A stretch of 64,000 bases of DNA, from assembly GCA_964621605.1 (NCBI GenBank), contig CAZUMJ010000004.1, forward strand, positions 58,552 through 122,551, read 5' to 3'. The position numbers and the translations under genes are program-made. This stretch comes from CAZUMJ01 sp964621605. GTDB lineage: Bacteria; Actinomycetota; Acidimicrobiia; Acidimicrobiales; Iamiaceae. Shown here piece after piece: positions 28,044-37,257 of this stretch (the stretch's first letter is position 1; the number at the start of each line of letters is the position of its first letter). Below the pieces are notes generated by a model. That model was not told where the DNA came from. It saw nothing but the letters and a program-made list of their open reading frames with translations, and ran no database searches.

Positions 28044-28670
28044 ATGGAGGAGCTCGCTGACGTCCTCCGACAGGAACGTCACCACCTAGAAGTGCTGCAC
28101 TACCGCCTCACCTCGACGCGGCTGCTGCTACGGGATCGCCAGGTGCGATACCTGGGCTGGGCCAGCGACGAAGTGCAGCGCGCGCGACAGCAAACCCGCG
28201 AGACCGACCTGCTCCGTGCAGCGAACGTGCAGCTCTTGGGTCTGAAGAGCACGTCCGGCCCCCCCACCCTTCGGAAGCTCGCGGGCCTGGCGCACGATCC
28301 TTGGGCCGGCATCCTCCGCGACCACCACGACGCCCTGAGCGAGTTGGTGGCGTCCATCGAGGTCGTCGCCCATGCCACTGCCGACGCCGCGCGGCGCGAG
28401 ATCGGGCGTCTCGCGCGCGAGGCCACGACGGCGACCGCGACGGCAGATCGCGGGGGGTCGTCCCGTCGGCGCCCCGGTACCGGCACGCTGGAGACCCCAC
28501 CCACGCCGGTGCCGCCGGCCATGAGCACCTGGCGCGCAGTGCCGTTCAGTGAAGAGCTCTTGCCCGACGACATCGACCTCACCCAGCTCGCGCGGGAGCG
28601 AGCCTACGAACGGGTGCTCGCTGCGAGCGGCAAGCTCCAGATCCCGAGCTTGCTCGCCTTCCTTCGCTGA
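28044..28670 (+). CDS. FlgN-like flagellar chaperone
   Basis: 208 residues from ATG 28044 with GGGAGGT 5 bases upstream. The first 120 residues are a long helical hairpin: EELADVLRQERHHLEVLHYR, then LLLRDRQVRYLGWASDEVQ, and a DPWAGILRDHHDALSELVAS helix. This is the pattern of FlgN family proteins that chaperone the hook-filament junction subunits FlgK and FlgL. The tail is low complexity. It is convergent with a FliA/WhiG-type sigma gene, the regulator that usually controls late flagellar genes. No structural flagellar gene lies in the window. Confidence 0.65.
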   Translation: MEELADVLRQERHHLEVLHYRLTSTRLLLRDRQVRYLGWASDEVQRARQQTRETDLLRAANVQLLGLKSTSGPPTLRKLAGLAHDPWAGILRDHHDALSELVASIEVVAHATADAARREIGRLAREATTATATADRGGSSRRRPGTGTLETPPTPVPPAMSTWRAVPFSEELLPDDIDLTQLARERAYERVLAASGKLQIPSLLAFLR

Positions 28671-28782
28671 TCGTTGTCGCCTGCCGCGTCCGACGCGCCA
28701 GCAGTTTCCGAGGAGCGAGCCACTTCCGACCGCGGCACCGGGTCGAGAAAGGGCTGGACCGCTGAGCGAGCGGTGAGCGCTT

Positions 28783-28854
28783 AGACGGTGATGCGGTCCT
28801 GCCAGGCGCTCGCGTGAGATCAGACGGTGATGCGGTCCTGCCAGGCGCTCGCGT
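28783..28854. repeat. 33-bp direct repeat duplicating the 3' end of the sigma gene
   Basis: The 33-bp segment starting AGACGGTGATGCGGTCCTGC occurs at 28783-28815 and again at 28822-28854, a period of 39 bp (13 codons). The right copy is the last codons of the sigma gene with its TGA. The left copy repeats the same C-terminal codons in frame, followed by TAA. Confidence 0.92.
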
Positions 28855-29641
28855 CAGAGATGGCGTCTGCGTAGTTCGCCTTCCGACGTGCGACGCGACC
28901 CGCGGCAGGGTCCTGCGCCTGCGCGGTGTACTGCGCCTCGATGCCGTCTCGGAGCATCCCGAGCGCCTCCGACCGCAGCTGCGAGATCCGCGACTCGGTC
29001 ACGCCCAACTCGTCCGCAAGCTCCTGCGACTTGCGGCCCTGAAGGAAGTAGCCCTCCACGACGGCACGGTGACGCTCGGGCAGGAGCCCGACCGCGTCCC
29101 GGAGGTACGACACGAGCTCGCGGTGTTCGAGCTCCTCCGATGGTTCGAGGGTCGTGGAATCCGCGAGCACATCGACGAGCGTGAGGTCCTCGTCGGCGTC
29201 GTTGACCTCGTACTCCAGCGCCAGCACGACCGAACGGAACATGCGGTCCTGCAAGCGGTGGAGCTCACGGCGTGTCATGCCGAGGGCGGTTGCCGTCTCG
29301 TCAACCGATGGGACCCGACCGAGCTCGGTAGCCAGACGCTGCTCGACTGCTTCGAGTCGACGAGCGAGGGTGCGGACCGAGCGAGGCGCCCAGTCGGCGG
29401 CTCGCACCGCGTCGAGGATGGCGCCGCGAATGCGCTGCGCGGCGAATCGATCAAACGGGACACCACGGGCACCGTCGTAACGACGAGCCGCCTCTACCAA
29501 CCCGAGCGCACCGGCGGTCGCCAGCTCCTCACGGTCGACGTGACGCGGGAAGTGCACCGCTACTTGGAAGACCACGTGCCGCACGAGCGGCAGATGCTGT
29601 TCGATCAAACGCTGGGTCTCGATGTCGTCACGGCAAGCCAT
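28820..29641 (-). CDS. RNA polymerase sigma factor, FliA/WhiG (sigma-28) type
   Basis: 273 residues from ATG 29641, which has a strong AGGGGGAG just upstream; the frame is open to 29797, but upstream codons lack a good ribosome site. Region 2 has LPLVRHVVFQVAVHFPRHVD and DREELATAGALGLVEAARRYD, then FAAQRIRGAILDAVRAADWAPRSVR, the hallmark of sigma-28 proteins. Region 3 is LGRVPSVDETATALGMTRRELH. Region 4 is SQELADELGVTESRISQLRSEAL. It probably drives flagellar or sporulation-type promoters; the FlgN-like gene next door favours motility. The last codons are duplicated beyond the stop. Confidence 0.9.
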   Translation of the reverse strand: MACRDDIETQRLIEQHLPLVRHVVFQVAVHFPRHVDREELATAGALGLVEAARRYDGARGVPFDRFAAQRIRGAILDAVRAADWAPRSVRTLARRLEAVEQRLATELGRVPSVDETATALGMTRRELHRLQDRMFRSVVLALEYEVNDADEDLTLVDVLADSTTLEPSEELEHRELVSYLRDAVGLLPERHRAVVEGYFLQGRKSQELADELGVTESRISQLRSEALGMLRDGIEAQYTAQAQDPAAGRVARRKANYADAISDASAWQDRITV

Positions 29642-29963
29642 CGCTCCCCCTTTCTTCGCAACGTTCATGAACTTCGGTCCTCTCGGGACATCTCTTGAGC
29701 CCGGCTTTATGCAGGGTTGCCCGAGCGGGACTGGTCTGGTGGATGAACGGGTGACCCGAGGGGCCGCCCCATGGGCCCGCGCGTGGTCATCGGACACAGG
29801 TGGCCGCTATGAGCTACCCCGCCTGTGGCCCATGGGCAAACAGGGCATGGCTGCACATGACATGACGCTGCGTGAGAACACGTGAACCTCGTCCAATCGC
29901 AACATGGTCGAGATAGCTGTCATCTTCGGGGGACAAACCTGACATTGCGGACGTGCCTTGCCG
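29642..29963. other. Intergenic region upstream of the sigma-28-like gene
   Basis: This 322-bp gap must hold the promoter of the sigma gene and the 3' end of the oxidoreductase transcript. It is slightly richer in A/T than its surroundings around 29850-29950. I see no convincing hairpin, no clear -35/-10 pair, and no supported small ORF. Confidence 0.5.
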
Positions 29964-30962
29964 CTAGGACGCACGAGCCTCCTGGCCCTCGAAGACCGCT
30001 GCCTTCACCCCACGACGCGCCAACTCCGCGAGGAACCCTGCCGGCTCGACCAGCTCTGCAAGGCCGGCGGCACCGACACGGCGAAGGGTGCGCGCACCCG
30101 CTTCAGCGGCGACAACCGCAGCCACGGCGCCGGCCGCCACGGCAGGACGGTCCATGACGCCGTACACGATCGTGTCGGCCTCGTGGCCCCGCCAGCCACG
30201 AACCTCGACGCGTATCGCACCGACCGCACCTTCGGGGTGTGGACGCCGCATCATCGGCAGGCGCGCCGTGAGCCGATCGCGCCGAGTAGCCGCGAGACGG
30301 CTGCTGACCCGCTGCACACCCGGGAAGGCAGGGAGGAGAAGCAGCGGATCGGCCAACGCGCCCCGGTAGCAGTCCGCCGCGCCGACAGGCTCGGGGAACC
30401 AGCACAGCTCGCGACCGGACCCTGATGCCGAGGCGAGCCAGCCTCCGTCGCGCCACTCCACCGCTCGGCCACCCAGAGCACGGTGGTGGTGCGACGCGCA
30501 CGCGGGGCCACCTGTGCCGAGGCGGGCGACGTGGACCTCCTCGACCCTGTCGAACAACGCAGCCGCGTGGGCCGCCAGCACGCAACTCAACCCCGGCGCG
30601 AACGTTGCGCCTACCACCACTGTCACGCCTCGGACCTCGGCCTCCGGCCCGAGCTCGAGCAGGCCCCGCACCTCGTCGGCGTCGTCGGAGGTGGTCACGA
30701 CACTGATGCCAGCCGCGACCGCCGACCGTGCCCGCTCCAACTGGGTGCCCGCTGGCGTCGCCAACACCAGCACATCACCGTCCGGCACCTCGTCCGATGC
30801 GATCGGCGGAAGGGTCACGCAGTCGCCGAGGGCGGCTGCAACCTCGTCGACCCGGGCTGGACGGTCGTCACCCAGCCGGAGGTCCGTGACGGTCGGCGTC
30901 GAAGCAAGCTGGCGAGCTGCTCGGGCGCCGACGGCACCCAAACCCACTACCGCGACGCGCAT
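29964..30962 (-). CDS. NAD(P)-binding oxidoreductase (saccharopine dehydrogenase / Gfo-Idh like)
   Basis: 332 residues from ATG 30962, whose A is shared with the TGA of the small upstream ORF (TGATG). The N-terminal Rossmann loop is RVAVVGLGAVGARAARQLA. VLVLATPAGTQLERARSAVA and GVTVVVGATFAPGLSCVLA follow. The pattern resembles proteins annotated as saccharopine dehydrogenase-like or homoserine-dehydrogenase-like. No catalytic residue can be assigned, so the reaction is unknown. It is the downstream partner of a 45-residue membrane protein and lies beside tRNA-Ile. Confidence 0.75.
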   Translation of the reverse strand: MRVAVVGLGAVGARAARQLASTPTVTDLRLGDDRPARVDEVAAALGDCVTLPPIASDEVPDGDVLVLATPAGTQLERARSAVAAGISVVTTSDDADEVRGLLELGPEAEVRGVTVVVGATFAPGLSCVLAAHAAALFDRVEEVHVARLGTGGPACASHHHRALGGRAVEWRDGGWLASASGSGRELCWFPEPVGAADCYRGALADPLLLLPAFPGVQRVSSRLAATRRDRLTARLPMMRRPHPEGAVGAIRVEVRGWRGHEADTIVYGVMDRPAVAAGAVAAVVAAEAGARTLRRVGAAGLAELVEPAGFLAELARRGVKAAVFEGQEARAS

Positions 30963-31099
30963 CAGCGGAGGTCTGGCCCGGAGAGCTCCCGCCACCCACC
31001 TCGCTGGGGCGGCACCCCGCCGCTCCCACGGAGGCGCAGGACTGCGGCGACGAACCCGGCTAGGCCAAGGGCCATCAATGCACGGCGGAGCAGGGTCAC
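30962..31099 (-). CDS. Small single-pass membrane protein, DLW-39-like by position
   Basis: 45 residues from GTG 31099, with GGGAGA six bases upstream. The protein reads a basic start (LLRR), one hydrophobic helix (ALMALGLAGFVAAVLRLR) and a polar tail ending GWRELSGPDLR. Actinobacteria commonly carry a protein of about 40 residues (DLW-39 family) between gyrA and tRNA-Ile/tRNA-Ala, with a helix followed by a Trp/Asp/Leu tail. Position and architecture fit, although the sequence match is loose. The stop shares a base with the start of the oxidoreductase, so translation is likely coupled. Confidence 0.6.
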   Translation of the reverse strand: MTLLRRALMALGLAGFVAAVLRLRGSGGVPPQRGGWRELSGPDLR

Positions 31100-31164
31100 G
31101 GCGTCTCTCCCTGTCGAGAACGGGCGAGCCGGACGAGTCCTGCGGGTCCAGCCCGGGGGCTGCG

Positions 31165-31238
<74 letters not shown>

Positions 31239-31302
31239 GCAGAGAACTGCGAACGGCGAAGCTAGTTGGCGGCCACGCTTCGGTGCCACCCGACCAATCG
31301 CC

Positions 31303-31950
31303 TCATCGCCGCGCTGGTGGCTCGGCCGGATCGGTCCTTGCCTCGAACGATCGAGGATCGACCTCGATCACCGTGAACCGGATACCGCCGGTGAGCTCCG
31401 AGATCAGGTTCATCAAGGCTGCCGCGAGCGTCACGAAGACCGACCCGGCAAGCACGCCGACCGCACCCAGCATGGCTGTGGCAGCGAACAGCGCGCCCCC
31501 GTCGAACGACCAGTCGCGGAACCCGATCTCGCGCATGAACTTCTCGATGTGGTGCACCTGACCGGTGGACGTCGCGAGCGACCACAACAACCCCGCGGCG
31601 AGCAACAGGATCAGGTAGAAGACCACGCCCCCGAGCAATGCCACCTTCAAGACCGACCAGAGCTGGACCCGTCGCACGATCCGCGTGACCCGTCGGCCGC
31701 GGATGGGCGGCTGCGCGGGACGCCGCTCACGCGGGTGGTCCTGCTCCCCACGCCGTCGAGATCTGCGAGACCGTGCCCCCACCGCGTCTGACACCGAGGC
31801 CGAGAGCGGCGCCGTGCGATCGTGGCCCGCATCGACGTCCACCGTCGACGCTGCGGTCGCCAGCGCGGACGCGGCAGCAGGACGGGGAAGGTCCGACGAC
31901 TCGGGCACCGCATGAGTGTACGGGACGTCCTGACTGCATCGAGGACCCAC
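31303..31950 (-). CDS. DUF3566 transmembrane protein
   Basis: 215 residues from GTG 31950; GTG 31908 would remove 14 residues, and neither has a strong ribosome site. The N-terminal 85 residues are disordered and rich in Arg/Pro. The DUF3566 domain follows: RRVQLWSVLKVALLGGVVFYLI (first helix), then WSFDGGALFAATAMLGAVG and SVFVTLAAALMNLISELTGG (second helix), ending IRFTVIEVD. This domain is an actinobacterial marker encoded just after gyrA. Function is unknown; links to septum or cell-wall proteins have been suggested for some members. Confidence 0.88.
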   Translation of the reverse strand: MGPRCSQDVPYTHAVPESSDLPRPAAASALATAASTVDVDAGHDRTAPLSASVSDAVGARSRRSRRRGEQDHPRERRPAQPPIRGRRVTRIVRRVQLWSVLKVALLGGVVFYLILLLAAGLLWSLATSTGQVHHIEKFMREIGFRDWSFDGGALFAATAMLGAVGVLAGSVFVTLAAALMNLISELTGGIRFTVIEVDPRSFEARTDPAEPPARR

Positions 31951-31982
31951 TTCCGGCCAGCCGTGCAGGGCGTCGTCGGACG

Positions 31983-32306
31983 TCAGCCGGGAAGTGCGCG
32001 CGCACGCGCTGATGCCTGCTGCGACCCGACACGTACCCGCACCACGACGTCGTCGCCGACGCGTCTGAACTCGACAACGGTCGCGCCGTTGGCGCGGGCC
32101 GCGGCGACGGCGGCCTGGCGACCGTGGAGGGTCCCCGCCAAGGCAGCAGCATCAGCCGCGGCATCGACGCGTGCGCGCTCCGTTGCACGCTGTCCCATGC
32201 CCGCAAGCCCGACGACGCACAGGCCAGCGCAGAGCACGAGCACCGCGCCGATGGGCGTGGCCTGCCCCCCGGTGGGGTCGCCGCGTCGGGCAGCGATGCG
32301 CACCAC
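31983..32306 (-). CDS. TadE/TadG-like (Rv3654c-type) small membrane protein
   Basis: 107 residues from GTG 32306, 8 bp after the gyrA stop. The sequence GGQATPIGAVLVLCAGLCVVG followed by ATERARVDAAADAAALAGTL is the N-terminal hydrophobic helix and Ala-rich amphipathic segment of TadE/TadG and Flp pilus pseudopilin-like proteins. Such proteins normally lie in tad pilus clusters (Rv3654c type). Here it stands alone inside the gyrA-DUF3566 operon. It is likely inserted in the membrane with its C-terminus outside. Confidence 0.7.
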   Translation of the reverse strand: MVRIAARRGDPTGGQATPIGAVLVLCAGLCVVGLAGMGQRATERARVDAAADAAALAGTLHGRQAAVAAARANGATVVEFRRVGDDVVVRVRVGSQQASARARALPG

Positions 32307-32314
32307 GCCCGTGG

Positions 32315-34768
32315 TCAGTCGTCGTTCGAGAGGACCGGCGCCACCGCGGCGACCTCCTGGCCCTCGTCGAGGTTCATGACCCGCACGCCGGTGGCGTCGC
32401 GGCCCTGCGAGGAGATCTCGCGGACCGGCATGCGGATGACCGTGCCGCCCGAGGCGATCACGAAGATCTCGTCGTCGAGGCTCACCATGAACGCGGCTAC
32501 TACCGAGCCGCGGCGCGCGGTCAGCTTGATGCCGCGCACGCCCTGGATGCCGCGTCCCTTACGGGCGAAGTGCTCGAGCTTGGTGCGCTTGCCGTAGCCG
32601 GCGTCGGTGACCAGGAGGATGGTGGCGTCGTCACGGGCGACGTCGCACGAGACGACGGCGTCGCCTTCGCGCAACTTCATGCCCCGCACGCCCGCCGCGG
32701 AACGGCCCATCGGGCGTACCTCGCCACCGTCGAAGCGCACCGTCATGCCGTTGCTGCTGACCATGAAGATGTCGTCGCCGTCGTTGGCGGGCATCACCTT
32801 CACGAGCTCGTCGTCGCCGCGGAGATTGACCGCGATGATCCCCGCGCGCAGTGACGAGTCGTACTCGGTGAACTTCGTCTTCTTGACCTGGCCGTCACGC
32901 GTGGCGAAGAACAGGTACTGGTTGGTCTCGTAGTCGCGCGTGTCGATGATCGAGCGGATGCTCTCGTTCGGCTGCAACGGAAGCAGGTTCACGATCGCGG
33001 TGCCGCGTGCCGTGCGCTCCTTCTTGGGGATCTCGTGTGCCTTGAGGCGGTACACGCGACCGAGGTTCGAGAAGAACAGCAGATAGGCATGTGCGGTCGT
33101 GGTGAGGATGTGGATGACGTAGTCCTCGTCGCGCAGCTTGGTCGCTGCCACACCACGTCCGCCGCGGCCCTGCGACCGGAACGTGTCGGAGGGCATCGCC
33201 TTGATGTACCCCTTGGCGCTGAGCGTGACGACCAGGTCTTCGTCGTCGATCAGGTCCTCGATGTCGAGGTCACCCGGGTCGTAGGTGATCTGCGAACAGC
33301 GGTCGGTGGCGTAGCGCTCGCGGACCTCACGCAGCTCGTCCTTGATCACGCCGCGCAGGCGAGCGTCGTCGGCAAGGATCGCCTCTAGTTCGGCGATCTC
33401 TCCACGCAGGTTGGCGATCTGGGTCTCGAGGTCGATGCGGGCGAGCCGGGTGAGGCGACCCAATGGCATGTCGAGGATGTGCTCCGCCTGCACATCGGAG
33501 AACTCGAAGGGCTCGGCCATGAGCGCGGCGCGGGCCGCGGCGCGGTCTTCTGAGGCACGGATCGTGGCGATCACCTCGTCGATGACGTTTATCGCCTTGA
33601 GGTAGCCCTCAGCGATGTGCGCCTTGCGCTCGGCTTCGGCGAGGCGGTACTGCGACCGCCGAGTGAGGACCTCTATCTGGTGCGCGACGTACGCCTGGAG
33701 CGCCTGGGCGAGGTTGAGCGTGCGGGGCACGCCATCGACCAGGGCCACCATGTTCATCGCGAAGTTCGACTGCAGGGGCGTGTGCTTGTAGAGGTTGTTG
33801 AGGATGACGAGGGCGGGCGCGTCCTTCTTCAGCTCGATCACGAGACGGGTCGTCTCGCCGGAGGACGCGTCGTTGACATCCGCGATGCCGTCGATCTGGC
33901 GGGTCTCGACAAGCTCCTTGATCTTCGTGGCGATCGAGTTGAGGCTGGCCTGGTACGGGATCTCGGAGACGACGATCCGGTCGCGCTGGCGGCCAGTGCC
34001 TTCGATGATCTCCGCGACGGCCCGAAGCTTGATGGAGCCCTTCCCGGTTCGGTACGCGTCGAGGATGCCGGCACGACCCATGATCTGGGCGCCCGTGGGG
34101 AAGTCGGGACCCTTCACGAACTGCATCAGGTCGTCGGGCGTCGCCTCGGGGTTGTCGATGAGGTGCACCGTGGCGTCGATCACCTCACCAAGGTTGTGCG
34201 GAGGGATGTTGGTCGCCATACCGACCGCGATGCCCTGGCTGCCGTTCACCAACAGGTTGGGGAAGCGCGCCGGGAGCACGAGAGGCTCTTGGACCTCACC
34301 TGAGTAGTTGTCTGCCCAGTCGACCGTGTCCTGATCGATGTCGGCGAGCATCTGCATCGCGAGCGGGTCGAGCCTGCACTCGGTGTAGCGGGCGGCGGCT
34401 GGTCCGAAGTCGGGTGAACCGAAGTTTCCGTGCCCCGCCACGAGCGGGTGACGCAGGCTGAAGTTCTGCGCCATGCGCACCAGCGCGTCGTAGATCGACG
34501 AGTCTCCGTGTGGATGGAAGTAGCCCATCACGTGCCCGGTCACGCGGGCGCTCTTCATGTAGGAGCGGTCGGGACGAGCCCCGATGTCGTACATGCCCCA
34601 GAGGATGCGTCGGTGCACCGGCTTGAGGCCGTCTCGTGCATCGGGAAGCGCACGCGACACGATGACCGACATCGCGTAGTCGAGGAAGGAGCGCTCCATC
34701 TCCTCCTGGATCTCGATCGGTTCGGTGTCGACAGAACCGGCGTCGTCGTCGGGTGGCAGATCGGTCAT
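32315..34768 (-). CDS. gyrA: DNA gyrase subunit A
   Basis: 817 residues from ATG 34768 (the frame is open to 34876). It is the cleavage-rejoining subunit of gyrase. SFLDYAMSVIVSRALPDARDG and DGLKPVHRRILWGMYDIG are followed by HPHGDSSIYDALVRMAQ, in which the quinolone-resistance positions carry the usual Ser and Asp. The catalytic Tyr lies in AARYTECRLD. The C-terminal beta-pinwheel contains the GyrA box QGRGGRG. It is 37 bp downstream of gyrB. Confidence 0.98.
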   Translation of the reverse strand: MTDLPPDDDAGSVDTEPIEIQEEMERSFLDYAMSVIVSRALPDARDGLKPVHRRILWGMYDIGARPDRSYMKSARVTGHVMGYFHPHGDSSIYDALVRMAQNFSLRHPLVAGHGNFGSPDFGPAAARYTECRLDPLAMQMLADIDQDTVDWADNYSGEVQEPLVLPARFPNLLVNGSQGIAVGMATNIPPHNLGEVIDATVHLIDNPEATPDDLMQFVKGPDFPTGAQIMGRAGILDAYRTGKGSIKLRAVAEIIEGTGRQRDRIVVSEIPYQASLNSIATKIKELVETRQIDGIADVNDASSGETTRLVIELKKDAPALVILNNLYKHTPLQSNFAMNMVALVDGVPRTLNLAQALQAYVAHQIEVLTRRSQYRLAEAERKAHIAEGYLKAINVIDEVIATIRASEDRAAARAALMAEPFEFSDVQAEHILDMPLGRLTRLARIDLETQIANLRGEIAELEAILADDARLRGVIKDELREVRERYATDRCSQITYDPGDLDIEDLIDDEDLVVTLSAKGYIKAMPSDTFRSQGRGGRGVAATKLRDEDYVIHILTTTAHAYLLFFSNLGRVYRLKAHEIPKKERTARGTAIVNLLPLQPNESIRSIIDTRDYETNQYLFFATRDGQVKKTKFTEYDSSLRAGIIAVNLRGDDELVKVMPANDGDDIFMVSSNGMTVRFDGGEVRPMGRSAAGVRGMKLREGDAVVSCDVARDDATILLVTDAGYGKRTKLEHFARKGRGIQGVRGIKLTARRGSVVAAFMVSLDDEIFVIASGGTVIRMPVREISSQGRDATGVRVMNLDEGQEVAAVAPVLSNDD

Positions 34769-34805
34769 CTCGTGCTCTCGCGTCGTGGGTGGATCGGGGT
34801 GCGCC

Positions 34806-36746
<1,941 letters not shown>

Positions 36747-36862
36747 GACGCGGCCTTTCAGGATCGGTGGGCGCACCGGACGGCGAGAGGTGACCGGCGA
36801 AGCGCCGCGGCCACGGAAAACCCGTGCATCCGGCGACGAACAACCCAAGTCACGATGGCCTG

Positions 36863-36883
36863 ATTCTACCAGTCACCTGTGAC
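36863..36883 (-). promoter_or_regulatory. Candidate gyrB promoter with a small palindrome
   Basis: Read on the minus strand, a good -10 element TAGAAT lies at 36868-36863. The inverted repeat GTCACAGGTGAC (36883-36872) lies just upstream. No clear -35 is seen. Position, 117 bp before the gyrB start, is suitable. Confidence 0.4.
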
Positions 36884-36915
36884 AATCCGGACCATCCGGC
36901 AGCCCGCACGGACCG

Positions 36916-37248
36916 TCATCCGGCCCGTACGCGGGTATCCAGCCGATGTACCGCGTCCCCACCCACGATCCCGTGCAGGCGCCCGAGAACCTCGGCCGAT
37001 GCCCACCGCAACTGCGACGCCCACGCGGGGCTGTCGACCTCAACGTGGAGCACCCCGTCACGCACGGAACCGGGACGGGTGTGCGCTGCCACTGCGGGAC
37101 CGACCAGGTCTTCCCAGTGCTCCGCGATGACGGTCAGCACCGGCGCCGGCGGCGCGCCGAGCCCGGCAAGGACACGGTCGAGTGCCCCAGCCAGAGGAGC
37201 GGGCGGCGAACCGTCCTTGCCGGGGTCTGGAAGGGGGAGAATCGCCAC
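36916..37248 (-). CDS. DciA-like / DUF721 protein
   Basis: 110 residues. WEDLVGPAVAAHTRPGSVRDGVLHVEVDSPAWASQLRW is represented here by its KH-like core (GVLHVEVDSPAWASQLRW), which is typical of DUF721/DciA. DciA helps load the replicative helicase DnaB in bacteria without DnaC. In actinobacteria the usual order is dnaA-dnaN-recF-DUF721-gyrB-gyrA. The DUF721-gyrB-gyrA part is kept here, but recF is replaced by a phosphoesterase gene. Confidence 0.85.
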   Translation of the reverse strand: MAILPLPDPGKDGSPPAPLAGALDRVLAGLGAPPAPVLTVIAEHWEDLVGPAVAAHTRPGSVRDGVLHVEVDSPAWASQLRWASAEVLGRLHGIVGGDAVHRLDTRVRAG

Positions 37249-37257
37249 GCGGAACTA

